From assembly GCF_900103345.1 (NCBI RefSeq), contig NZ_LT629702.1, positions 3,782,001 through 3,846,000 of the forward strand: a stretch of DNA of 64,000 nt, written 5' to 3'. Source of the stretch: Pseudomonas azotoformans (GTDB taxonomy: Bacteria > Pseudomonadota > Gammaproteobacteria > Pseudomonadales > Pseudomonadaceae). Position numbers and translations under genes: made by a program. The notes beneath the pieces were generated by a model. The model searched no databases. It was not told where the DNA came from and saw nothing but the letters and a program-made list of their open reading frames with translations. This document shows positions 8,910 through 17,006 of this stretch, in pieces (position 1 is the stretch's first letter; every line of letters begins with the position of its first letter).

Positions 8910-9306
8910 GGGGCCGTTTAGGATTCGACGCCGGTCGCGAAACTTTAGGTGCATGCCGAGTTGGTAACAGAACTCGTAAATCCACTGTTGCAACTTCTTA
9001 TAGTTGCCAATGACGAAAACTACGGCCAGGAATTCGCTCTCGCTGCGTAAGCAGCCTTAGCCCTGAGCTTCTGGTACCTTCGGGTCCAGCAATCACCAGG
9101 GGATGTCTGTAAACCCAAAGTGATTGTCATATAGAACAGAATCGCCGTGCAGTACGTTGTGGACGAAGCGGCTAAAACTTACACAACTCGCCCAAAGCAC
9201 CCTGCCCTTCGGGTCGCTGAGGGTTAACTTAATAGAAACGGCTACGCATGTAGTACCGACAGCGGAGTACTGGCGGACGGGGGTTCAAATCCCCCCGGCT
9301 CCACCA
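8910..9306 (+). ncRNA. ssrA: transfer-messenger RNA (tmRNA)
   Basis: The 5' end GGGGCCGTTTAGGATTCGAC and the 3' end with GTTCAAATCCCCCCGGCTCCACCA are the hallmark tRNA-like halves of tmRNA, about 397 nt apart. The tag reading frame at 9006-9050 encodes ANDENYGQEFALAA followed by TAA, the expected proteolysis tag with the ALAA degron. tmRNA works with SmpB (encoded at 2.3 kb) to rescue stalled ribosomes. Its 3' end is also the integration site for the downstream island, and the gene remains intact after insertion. Confidence 0.97.
9283..9299 (+). other. candidate attL core in the ssrA T-arm
   Basis: The segment GTTCAAATCCCCCCGGC in the tmRNA T-arm is matched at 14 of 17 positions by 44196-44212. 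An island integrase starts about 190 bp downstream, and tmRNA 3' ends are classic targets of P4-like tyrosine integrases. The exact crossover cannot be fixed from one genome. Confidence 0.55.
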
Positions 9307-9317
9307 AATAATCATCT

Positions 9318-9343
9318 AAAGACGTCCACGGACGTCTTTTTTT
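9318..9343 (+). terminator. ssrA terminator
   Basis: The inverted repeat AGACGTCC / GGACGTCT is followed by a run of seven or more T just after the tmRNA 3' end. Confidence 0.8.
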
Positions 9344-9399
9344 GTGCCTGAAACCCAGTAAATATGGGGCTTTCAGCGCTATCAGCGTCCACGGACGTC
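9323..9399. repeat. direct repeat of a 14-bp palindromic unit near attL
   Basis: CGTCCACGGACGTC occurs at 9323-9336, inside the ssrA terminator stem, and again at 9386-9399, a spacing of 63 bp (six helical turns). The unit is nearly palindromic. It could be a binding site for the integrase or an excision factor, or simply a duplicated fragment. Confidence 0.5.
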
Positions 9400-9418
9400 C
9401 AAGAGTAGCCACGCCTTA

Positions 9419-9489
9419 TGGCATTCCAAATGGCATTCCAAGCCCAATAGTGCTAATTTTTGGAATGCCAACCCCACCCTGGAATGCCA
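9419..9489. promoter_or_regulatory. arm-type integrase sites, left end (four decamers)
   Basis: TGGCATTCCA occurs at 9419-9428 and 9431-9440, and its reverse complement at 9461-9470 and 9480-9489. The last two flank or contain possible integrase start codons. The same pair of decamers with the same 2-bp spacer recurs at 44122-44143, inside the other end. Such repeats are typical integrase or excisionase arm sites. Confidence 0.65.
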
Positions 9490-10746
9490 ATGTGCGCACA
9501 AGCGGTTCGCCTCTCTGAACTCAAAATCAAATCTGCCAAGCCTGCTGAAAAGGACTACGTCCTGTTCGACGGCGGCGGACTTCAAATGCGAGTGAGAAGT
9601 AATGGCTCTAAGCTATGGAACTTCAACTATCGACATCCCGTGACGAAGAAGCGGATCAACATGGGCCTCGGTACCTTCCCAGAAGTCTCGCTAGCGCAGG
9701 CACGAAAGGGCTCCATTGCAGCGAGGGAAATACTCGCCCAAGGCCTTGATCCCAAAGAACAGCGAGTTGCAGTGCTGCAAGCAAAGCAAGCTGAAACTGA
9801 GCACACATTCCAGAATGTCGCGACGTCCTGGTATGAGCTGAAGAAGGATGCAGTGACGCCAGCTTATGCCGAGGACATCTGGCGTTCGTTGACGCTGCAC
9901 GTTTTTCCGGATTTAGCCGCCACACCGATTTCAGCCATCAGCGCACCACAAGTCATCAACCTCCTTCGACCGCTCGAAACCAAAGGTAGCCTTGAAACAG
10001 TTAAACGGCTGTCACAGCGACTCAACGAAATCATGACCTTCGGAGTCAACTCGGGATTTATTCACGCAAACCCTCTCAGCGGGATTCGCTCCGTCTTCAA
10101 GAAGCCAAAAAAGAAGAACATGGCTGCACTTGCTCCCGATGAGCTGAAAGAGCTCATGGTGGCAATTGCCAATGCCAGCATAAAAAGAACTACGCGCTGC
10201 CTTATCGAATGGCAGCTCAACACCATGACCCGCCCAGCTGAAGCTGCCACCACCCGCTGGGCTGACATCGACTTCGAAAAGAAGATCTGGACGATTCCAG
10301 CGGAACGCATGAAAAAACGCCGGATACACATTATTCCGCTCACGGAGCAAGCTTTGGCGCTGCTAGATGCGATCAAACCCTGGAGTGGAAACCGAGAGTA
10401 CGTTTTTCCGGCAGACCGAGACCCACGCACCCACTGCAACAGCCAGACTGCCAACATGGCGCTAAAGCGGATGGGATTCGAAGGGCGCTTGGTAAGTCAT
10501 GGAATGCGCTCAATGGCGAGCACCATCCTCAACGAGCAAGGCTGGGATTCTGAGTTGATAGAGGTCGCACTTGCCCACGTCGATAAAGACGAAGTACGCA
10601 GCGCCTATAACCGAGCAGACTACATTGAGCGCAGACGTCCGATGATGGCCTGGTGGAGCGACCACATCCAGGAAGCTGCTACCGGCAACCTGTCTGTATC
10701 TGCTATCAGAGAGAATCGAGATAAAAAAGTCGTTTCGATACGATGA
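9484..10746 (+). CDS. P4-like tyrosine integrase
   Basis: The product of about 420 residues has the DUF4102 arm-binding domain at its N-terminus (LSELKIKSAKPAEKDYVLFDGGGLQMRV, then KRINMGLGTFPEVSLAQAR). A core-binding SAM-like domain (about 100-200) and a C-terminal catalytic domain follow. Catalytic residues are visible: Arg in TMTRPAEAATTRW, His-x-x-Arg in SHGMRSMAST, and the nucleophile Tyr in the AYNRADY segment. It catalyses integration at the ssrA 3' end and, with an excisionase (the AlpA-like protein at 41.6 kb is a candidate), excision. Start choice is uncertain: TTG 9460, ATG 9484 or ATG 9490. The codons sit within the decamer repeats, so integrase binding could repress its own gene. 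Confidence 0.93.
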   Translation: MPMCAQAVRLSELKIKSAKPAEKDYVLFDGGGLQMRVRSNGSKLWNFNYRHPVTKKRINMGLGTFPEVSLAQARKGSIAAREILAQGLDPKEQRVAVLQAKQAETEHTFQNVATSWYELKKDAVTPAYAEDIWRSLTLHVFPDLAATPISAISAPQVINLLRPLETKGSLETVKRLSQRLNEIMTFGVNSGFIHANPLSGIRSVFKKPKKKNMAALAPDELKELMVAIANASIKRTTRCLIEWQLNTMTRPAEAATTRWADIDFEKKIWTIPAERMKKRRIHIIPLTEQALALLDAIKPWSGNREYVFPADRDPRTHCNSQTANMALKRMGFEGRLVSHGMRSMASTILNEQGWDSELIEVALAHVDKDEVRSAYNRADYIERRRPMMAWWSDHIQEAATGNLSVSAIRENRDKKVVSIR

Positions 10747-10945
10747 CTCAAAGGCGACTTCTGACCCAATGCTGCCGTTAGCAAACGGCAGCAATCGGCT
10801 CAGCGTTTTTACACACTCTGAGCCAGAAGCTCACACTCAGCCGAGCAAAAGCTAAGCTGGCTCAGTATGCGCGTATCAATAGAGAGAACTACTAGCGATA
10901 AATTGATAACTTCCAGCCCTCCTGATGCGAAACCCACTGAGCTAG

Positions 10946-12100
10946 ATGACAGTGGTCACGCGTTCCGCGTTTGAAACCAGATTGAATAGAGAAACTTGGA
11001 GACGCTTAGTGGAAAACACGTTGGGAAAAATTTGCGAATTGCAGCCCAAGTACTCATCAACCAACACACACGAAATGCAAGAGCGTGGACACCTTATTCG
11101 TTCAGTGCTTGCGGGGGAGTTACGCTCCCGTTTACCAGTTCTACAGAAGGCATTTGACATTGTCTTTGATGATCTTGCTGTCGAGGGCTCGGATGGTATC
11201 GGCCGAAAGACAGAAGCCCCGTGGGTACGCATTTTTTCTAGAGCAATGTCACCTAACGCGCGAGAAGGGTTCTATCTGGTAATTCACTTTGCAGCTAACG
11301 GCTCTGCTGTTTTCATCACAGTAGGGTGTGGGAGCACGATCTGGCGCGGGGGCGATCTTCAGCCTGTATCTGATGATGAACTTAGTACACGAACCTCATG
11401 GGCTCGCTTCATCGTTCAGCAAAAATGGAAGACGCTCAGCCCTTTTGATGACGAAATTTTCCTGGGTGCGAAAGCGCCACTCCCACGAACATTTGAGAAA
11501 GCCACAGCATTCGCGAAACGTATCGCAGTCTCAGACTTACCAACCGTCGATTTTAACCGTCTATTATTCAGAGCTGCAGAACGCCTCAGCGAAATTTATC
11601 TTGCTCAAATTGAGCACCGAGATGTATCTCCTGGCGACCAAGATGCTGGGGAAGTTGCCATAATTGCCAAGCCTCTTAGAAATATAGCAGGAAAGCAAGG
11701 GCGAGGTCTGACAGCAAAGGAACGGCAGGTAGTTGAACTTCAAGCTATGGCACTAGCGATACAATATCTGGCTGCAAAGGGCTTTGAGTCGCGGGATACT
11801 TCAGCAACGGACTCATTTGACATTCTTGCAAAGAAAGCTAGTGAGGAGCTTATGCTCGAGGTAAAGGGCACGACCAGTGACCTCTGTGATTCGGTACTAA
11901 TGACAAAGAACGAAGTAAATCTCCATCGAAAATATAAAGGATCCACAGGCCTACTTATCGTCTCAAAAATTAGACTTTCTCGTGATGGTGGCGAACCAAA
12001 AGCTACTGGCGGCGAAGTTGAGGCTCTACTCTACTGGGATATTGATGAGTGGATTTCGGAACCAATAGCGTTTCAGGTGTCGCGAAAGGCCAACTACTAG
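10946..12100 (+). CDS. McrB N-terminal-like / DUF3883 protein (putative modification-dependent restriction factor)
   Basis: The 384-residue protein has two recognisable parts. Residues about 10-190 resemble the MrcB/DUF3578 domain (FYLVIHFAANGSAVFITVGCG, KTLSPFDDEIFLGAKA), known to read modified DNA in McrB-like proteins. Residues about 270-370 look like DUF3883 (ERQVVELQAMALAIQYLAAKGFESRDTS split across the domain start, SFDILAKK, LMLEVKGT, MTKNEVNLH), a putative nuclease-like fold with an E-x-K pair. No AAA+ motor is present. Its position beside the integrase in a defence island favours a role against modified phage DNA. The function is inferred; catalysis by DUF3883 is not established. Confidence 0.7.
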   Translation: MTVVTRSAFETRLNRETWRRLVENTLGKICELQPKYSSTNTHEMQERGHLIRSVLAGELRSRLPVLQKAFDIVFDDLAVEGSDGIGRKTEAPWVRIFSRAMSPNAREGFYLVIHFAANGSAVFITVGCGSTIWRGGDLQPVSDDELSTRTSWARFIVQQKWKTLSPFDDEIFLGAKAPLPRTFEKATAFAKRIAVSDLPTVDFNRLLFRAAERLSEIYLAQIEHRDVSPGDQDAGEVAIIAKPLRNIAGKQGRGLTAKERQVVELQAMALAIQYLAAKGFESRDTSATDSFDILAKKASEELMLEVKGTTSDLCDSVLMTKNEVNLHRKYKGSTGLLIVSKIRLSRDGGEPKATGGEVEALLYWDIDEWISEPIAFQVSRKANY

Positions 12101-12280
12101 GCCGACCCTATCCGAATAAGTTCCAAACAAACATGAACGGAGCTCGGCCAACATAGACATTGCGGCGGTCACTTTGGGTCGGAAGCTGCCATTCGCGCCC
12201 CCAACAGCCCTAAGGTTTAACATGAGAGGCTCAAGCTGGCCGGGCGAGTCCTCTCGATGGAGGCTGATAGATCAATGCAC

Positions 12281-12799
12281 CTAGGGTTGCCAGTGCTCTT
12301 CAATTTGCCACAAGGGACTATTGCTGGCAATGCTGCGAAGACTGTGAATAAGTCGTTCATATTGCGTGCGGTCTAACTTTTGCCACTTGTACTGCTTGCT
12401 CAAGTTCGTTCCCTTCAATGAGTCTATTGTTTGAAGAAGAATACTATCGATGGGGGGATGAATTTGCCTGGCAAGTGCGCAGTTTTGGCTGCTGTGAAGG
12501 ACCCAGGCGCCTTTCAGATAAACTGAGATCAACTTTGCCAAAACACCGAAGCTGACTTTCTTCTGATGCTCTGTCTTTAGAAAAGCGATAGCTCGCTCGA
12601 CCCAATTGTAAAATAACGTATCAAACTGTTCCGCCGTCGGAGCTGGCGCGGGCTTCTGGTTCAGGTACTCAATGGCGCCGCTATGTTGGAGGGCGCCCAG
12701 AAGCTCCTTCCGTGGGGCCTTCGCGGAACCCGCCTGTGCCGCACGACAGGCCGCCCATGAGTAGAAATGTTTCTGAGCGACCGCAAGTGAGTATGTCAT
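12281..12799 (-). CDS. Hypothetical protein (island cargo)
   Basis: The 172-residue product starts MTYSLAVAQKHFYSWAACRAA at 12799. It is predicted all-helical with a Lys/Gln-rich C-terminal half and shows no signal peptide, transmembrane segment or catalytic motif that I recognise. The middle contains PPIDSILLQTIDSL, which looks like a conserved core, and the end is Trp-rich (SPLWQIEEHWQP). Codon use and length support a real gene. Flanking genes are defence-like, so a defence accessory role is possible but unproven. Confidence 0.6.
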   Translation of the reverse strand: MTYSLAVAQKHFYSWAACRAAQAGSAKAPRKELLGALQHSGAIEYLNQKPAPAPTAEQFDTLFYNWVERAIAFLKTEHQKKVSFGVLAKLISVYLKGAWVLHSSQNCALARQIHPPIDSILLQTIDSLKGTNLSKQYKWQKLDRTQYERLIHSLRSIASNSPLWQIEEHWQP

Positions 12800-12875
12800 G
12801 TAGAGCTCTAACGTTTGGTTGAGGGGCTGACCTTAGCCGGTCCAGCGGGAGCGAAACGAGCGGCTTGAACCAGTT

Positions 12876-12965
12876 TTAGGTACCGCCCTTGATGATTGCA
12901 ACTACGATGGCTGCACCGGCGCCGGTTGCAGCGACCAGCATAGGAATAATGAATCGCCAACGCAC
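12876..12965 (-). CDS. Possible 29-residue single-TM peptide
   Basis: A short frame starting at a GTG at 12965 encodes a basic N-terminus (MRWRF) and one hydrophobic helix rich in Val/Ala/Ile/Gly, ending KGGT. It sits in the 288-bp gap between two hypothetical genes. The ribosome-binding site is weak, so it may be a chance frame or the remnant of a larger membrane protein. Nothing else is evident in this gap. Confidence 0.25.
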   Translation of the reverse strand: MRWRFIIPMLVAATGAGAAIVVAIIKGGT

Positions 12966-13087
12966 TGAAGGAGATCTCTCGCGATCATAAAGGTAAAGAG
13001 GTGTCTACGAAACCCGAGGCGATTCACACGCGCTTCAGCTTCCGGGCAGAAGCTACCGCTCAGAACATCCCCTAAGTTGAAGCCGAT

Positions 13088-13498
13088 TCATTCGACAAAT
13101 TTTTCATATGCACGCTTTTCACACAGAGCTTCCCATGTCTTCTGTGGAATTAATTTACTCGACCAACCATAGTACCCCCAAGTTTTTGCAATATCTTTCT
13201 GCCAGCACTCATCACACATTAACGAATGAAAATGAACGTCGTTATTTATGATATCTTGATAAATAGCATGCAGACTTTGCGGATTATTGCAATAGCATCT
13301 AAATTTTTTATCTCTTTTACGCTCATGAAGCGGCCCCACGAGTCGCTCGTATATTTTTGGATGGCACTTCTTGAGGCGTTGATTTACCGAATCCAGAACA
13401 TCATCTCTACACTTATTTATAGCGTTTTCACGTAGGTTCAGTAGGCTCTGCTCCGAGTCATATCTTCCTTGATTGATTCTAGAAACAATACCACTCAT
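13088..13498 (-). CDS. Hypothetical cysteine-containing protein
   Basis: The 136-residue AT-rich gene is preceded by a good SD (GGGAG, 9 nt from ATG 13498). The product has a basic, helical N-terminal half and a cysteine cluster in the second half (FRCYCNN, then LMCDECWQKD), suggesting a zinc site. It ends in a Trp/Tyr-rich segment (WGYYGWSSKL). I do not recognise a family. Low GC relative to its surroundings suggests separate acquisition. Confidence 0.6.
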   Translation of the reverse strand: MSGIVSRINQGRYDSEQSLLNLRENAINKCRDDVLDSVNQRLKKCHPKIYERLVGPLHERKRDKKFRCYCNNPQSLHAIYQDIINNDVHFHSLMCDECWQKDIAKTWGYYGWSSKLIPQKTWEALCEKRAYEKFVE

Positions 13499-13568
13499 AC
13501 ATGACTCCCATGCGATGAAAAACGTTTGCCAGGGCGGGATTTAGCCACATCAATACGATTAAAGTGAG

Positions 13569-14243
13569 TTATGCGACTTTCTCGACATGTGAGATCTCGC
13601 CGACGTTAACGACAACCTCAAACTCACCGGACTGGTTAGAAAAGTACACATATTTCTTTGAAACCTCGGCTTTCAAAACCACTCTTTCGTTTTTGTTAAA
13701 CCAAGGCTCACCTACGTAATGTGTAAACGCAAAAAGATAGGCTATCTCTTTACATGTAGTCCATGACTGCCCATAGCTAAATTAGTTGTACTCGGCAATA
13801 TCTGTGCCTCTGTATAGAGTAACCAGACTTGGTAGCTCACTAATATCGTTCGGCATTAATTCCTCATCAAGAATTACCTTGGGATGCCAATCCTCATTTT
13901 CTTGGCGCGTAAACAATTGATGAAGTCCATTATAGGCAAAGGAGGAAAATGCATGTCTCAATGATTCAAGAATCGATATTACCTCAGTGCCAGCAAGAGT
14001 TTCAGATAGCTCGGCGCTATAATTATTAATTTCTATTTGAGCCGGGCTCTGCCGACATGAGCCGCCGTCACAAATATAGCCAGATCTACTCTGAGCGCGA
14101 ATTGAACATATGAAAAAAGAAATCGCAGACTCAAGGTGTTTCTTATATGGCAATAAAGCGACCTCACCAAACTTTGAGGCTATCGATTCGAGCGCAATTT
14201 TCATTTCTTTTGATATGAATTCCTGATCTTCTCTTGATAGCAT
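13569..14243 (-). pseudogene. ADP-ribosyltransferase-like gene interrupted by one in-frame TAA
   Basis: The frame starts at ATG 14243 and runs 153 codons to a TAA at 13782-13784. It then continues in the same frame for 70 sense codons to a TAA at 13569-13571. The second part is not random: together the segments contain LVTLYRGTDIAEYN, stop, FSYGQSWTTCKEIAYLFAFT and later SGEFEVVVNVGEI. These line up with the R-(S/T)-E core of ADP-ribosyltransferase toxins: Arg in YRG, the S-W-T strand, and the E-x-E turn. The stop separates the catalytic Arg from the rest, so the enzyme should be inactive unless TAA is read through. The first 120 residues are helical with a CDGGSC segment. It is AT-rich like its neighbour at 13.1 kb. 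Confidence 0.65.
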
Positions 14244-14457
14244 GGTGGATTGCTCTTAGTTTTTGACCATTTGACTGGCACTGAGGGTCGGCCTCTGCCG
14301 ATTACTTTAGTAAATGCGATTTTCGTTTTGGTTCTAACCGTCAAACTTATTCTTGAACGCCTTTACACAATTTCGGCCAAAAAGCCGAATCACCTTTACG
14401 ATACTAGACACATTGAGCGACCGCCATTGGTCAATTGATACTGATCACGAGCGGCCG

Positions 14458-15606
14458 TCACCGACCGCTCAGAGAGAACTCTCGTCCCTTGACCCACAGC
14501 TCATACATGCCATCTACCAAATCCTTGGCTATTGCCTGCTGTTTTACCGGATCACGTAGAGTCACCAAATCAGCGCGAGGCAGCGTGACTAAGTCGATGT
14601 TGATTTCCGGGTAGCACCAAAACATCTCGGTACTCTTACCGGATGAACCCGGTATGGAGGCGCTGAGCTTGCGTAAGCTCTTGCGCTCAGATGGTTTGGC
14701 TTCCTCTGGCAAGCCGTAGCCAAAGTAGAACCGGTGATTGAGCTCAATGTAGACGAACCCTGTCATAGCCCCAAGATCAAAGTACAGCCCATATTCACGA
14801 TTGCCCCGAGACTTGCTGTAGTAGTTGCGTATGGCATCACGATTGGCGGTGTCTTCTGGCTTAGGCATGTCAGGGTAGGTCGCATCACGGTACATGCGTA
14901 TACGACCCCAAATCTGATCCTGCAGATCAATGAGTGCCTCCTTATAAGCCTGCTCAATATCGGCCACCAGCAGCAGGTTGTCTCCTTCCATTACCTTCTT
15001 TTTCAATTCACTCATGTAGATTCCTCCCTGGTCCGTAGATGTAAGTTTCTTCAGCAGTTCAATGTACTGAAACACGCTTTCGCGCAAGCCAGCATCTCGT
15101 GCCACCAGAGGCACGCAGCGCTCGAGCCAGTTGATAATGTCCGTTTCGTAGCTGATCAGGTCTACCTTGAGGCCTTTGGTGCTTTGCTCAGATGGCTCTG
15201 AACCATCGAGCGTCAGGTAGAGATTGGTAATAAACGTGTAACCCTGCCTTTTTATCAATTGGTCGTAACGGTATATCTGCTCATCTTCGTCGTGATGGTA
15301 GATCTTGTTTTCGATGATGATGGCTTGGCTTTTGGCATTACGGACGAATATATCGATGCCCTTAAATTCGGCCTGAACGCTGGCGGTCTCTAAGTCGAAG
15401 TCCTTGATATGGAGGACTTCGAGCAAGGTCTTGAGCAAAGCAGTACCACAACCATGCGAAGCTTTCGGGTTCAGCAGGAAGGCCAGAAAGCGGGAGTGCA
15501 AATAAACCTCATCGCTGTTGGTGCGTAGCACTGAAAACAGGTTGAAGCCGGGATCGCGGTGATAGGTGGCACGCAACACGGCAGCAGCATGGAACAAATC
15601 ACTCAT
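14458..15606 (-). CDS. PD-(D/E)XK nuclease superfamily protein
   Basis: The 382-residue protein starts MSDLFHAAAVLRATYHRDPGF. The nuclease signature lies at residues about 80-120: FKGIDIFVRNAKSQAIIIEN then KIYHHDEDEQIYRYDQL, giving Asp...E-x-K followed by the helix with Q-x-x-x-Y. The N-terminal segment (RTNSDEVYLHSRFLAFLLNP) is typical of the PDDEXK_4-type family found in defence loci. The C-terminal half is mixed alpha/beta and carries no further motif I recognise. It could cleave foreign DNA or RNA; no partner is obvious beyond the broken ADP-ribosyltransferase gene 215 bp away in the same orientation. Confidence 0.72.
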   Translation of the reverse strand: MSDLFHAAAVLRATYHRDPGFNLFSVLRTNSDEVYLHSRFLAFLLNPKASHGCGTALLKTLLEVLHIKDFDLETASVQAEFKGIDIFVRNAKSQAIIIENKIYHHDEDEQIYRYDQLIKRQGYTFITNLYLTLDGSEPSEQSTKGLKVDLISYETDIINWLERCVPLVARDAGLRESVFQYIELLKKLTSTDQGGIYMSELKKKVMEGDNLLLVADIEQAYKEALIDLQDQIWGRIRMYRDATYPDMPKPEDTANRDAIRNYYSKSRGNREYGLYFDLGAMTGFVYIELNHRFYFGYGLPEEAKPSERKSLRKLSASIPGSSGKSTEMFWCYPEINIDLVTLPRADLVTLRDPVKQQAIAKDLVDGMYELWVKGREFSLSGR

Positions 15607-16587
15607 CTTGAATACTTTCCGTGATAGTCAAATTGGATGTTTAAGTCGCCCCGCGCTTCGTATACACGACTCACAGCTCTTGGCCGTTTGATGACCTTCA
15701 GCAAGGGGCAGCAATCGGCCATAAGCGGTAAATCACGACAAGCAGTCAACCTAATAGCTTACGTCCAACATCAATATCATCCCTGGAGGGCGGATTTAGG
15801 GAGAGCTCGTAATGGGGGATACTTTGCAAAGATAATGCATCCAATTTACAGCACAAACTTGGATGGGTTATTGAACGAAGTGAATGGCCAGGATCCGGGG
15901 GGAGGTATCCCTCCCCCCATCAGCCTAGGAAACAAATCTGTCTAAAAGACCACTAGCAATAAATGCTAGCGCCCAAAGACTGACTTCCACCTGTACCGCT
16001 TTTGTCTGCAACTTGAACATGGCAAAAGCCCTGCGAAGTGCTGACAGCGCTGCCAACTTTTAAGGGTTGGTTATTTATAAAGCGCCTTGCCGGGCGCTTG
16101 CTTTTGGCTTACCGCGAATGGCCGCAAGCATCGGCTCCAGTGTTGGAGGTATCCGATCGGCACAGCCGGGAACGGGCTCGGACACAGTCACCTTAAGCGG
16201 CCTGACGGGGTCGCAGTCAGAGGAGTCACCCCCCTAAGACGTCCTGGCTTAGCGAGGATCGCCCTTCTTCAATCCTACCCCAGGAAGTTGAGCTCAAGCG
16301 CAAAATATTAAAATTTCATAAGAAAAATATGAAAACGCATGTAGCACTCTTTCGCTGAAATACCTCGAGAAAGAAGTGGACAGATTTATTTCTCCTGCTC
16401 TGAGCTTCCATTTCTGGCCGTTTTTGCCTGCCACCAACGACCGTTTATGGTCAAGGCGTATATACAAATCTTGCGGTTCTCAGTCGTTTCCTGCCTTAAC
16501 GGTCAAATCATTAAAACCGCATATTCGATTCGAAAAAATCTCAACCACACATCACTGCTTTGACATCTCACCATGGAGCTTCGAACC
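15607..16587. other. 981-bp stretch without a convincing gene
   Basis: Between the nuclease and the glycine-zipper gene I see no supported coding frame; a 102-codon plus-strand frame at 15637-15945 has atypical composition. Two structures stand out: a hairpin with arms GGGGGGA / TCCCCCC near 15897-15919, and a terminator-like AAGCGCC / GGCGCTT hairpin with a following T-rich run at 16080-16106. The last 250 bp are AT-rich and probably hold the promoter of the gene at 16588. Confidence 0.5.
16080..16106 (+). terminator. hairpin terminator in intergenic stretch
   Basis: The stem AAGCGCC / GGCGCTT with a 6-nt loop is followed by GCTTTTGG. Confidence 0.55.
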
Positions 16588-16917
16588 ATGTCATTGCAAT
16601 GCCCTCGCTGTCATTCCCCCAAAGTCGCTTCTTTCCATCATGCAATGAAAATCGGCGCAGCCATTGGCACCCTGGGCGGCGCTGCTCGCGGCGCCAGCGC
16701 TGCACTTGCTGGCTGCCAGGTAGGGGCGCTAATCGGCGCTGTTGCTGGCCCTGCCGGCATCACCCTCGGCTCGGTATCAGGCGCAATCCTCGGTGGCCTG
16801 GCCGGCAGTGTCGGTGGCTGTGCACTCGGTGCTCAACTGGGTGACTCGCTAGATCGTCACGTACTCGCCCACAACCTCTGCTTGCTCTGTGACCACCGCT
16901 TCAACCTACCGGCCTAA
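16588..16917 (+). CDS. Zinc-ribbon / glycine-zipper small protein
   Basis: The 109-residue product begins MSLQCPRCHSPKV, a CxxC knuckle, and ends with a second CxxC (NLCLLCDHRF), together a split zinc ribbon. Between them is a Gly/Ala-rich hydrophobic stretch with repeated small-residue spacing (GALIGAVAGPAG, GAILGGLAGSVGG), like glycine-zipper membrane segments. GGAG eight bases upstream fixes ATG 16588 rather than 16573. Similar genes are common beside DUF932 genes in Pseudomonas islands; the function is unknown. Confidence 0.7.
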   Translation: MSLQCPRCHSPKVASFHHAMKIGAAIGTLGGAARGASAALAGCQVGALIGAVAGPAGITLGSVSGAILGGLAGSVGGCALGAQLGDSLDRHVLAHNLCLLCDHRFNLPA

Positions 16918-17006
16918 ACCATTTCACCTCACTCATTAACCACGTCCGAAAAGTGCTGCGCGATGCGCAGCATTTATGCCGGCTTGCACCCTAAGGAATC
17001 GTCAAA

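Noticed and set aside
9124..9351. 75-codon frame
   Set aside because: It lies within the tmRNA gene and its terminator.
14250..14438. 62-codon plus-strand frame between two minus-strand genes
   Set aside because: No SD and no partner; it looks like a chance frame in promoter DNA.
15637..15945. 102-codon plus-strand frame upstream of the island accessory module
   Set aside because: Mixed, low-complexity composition, no SD, and it runs through a G/C hairpin.
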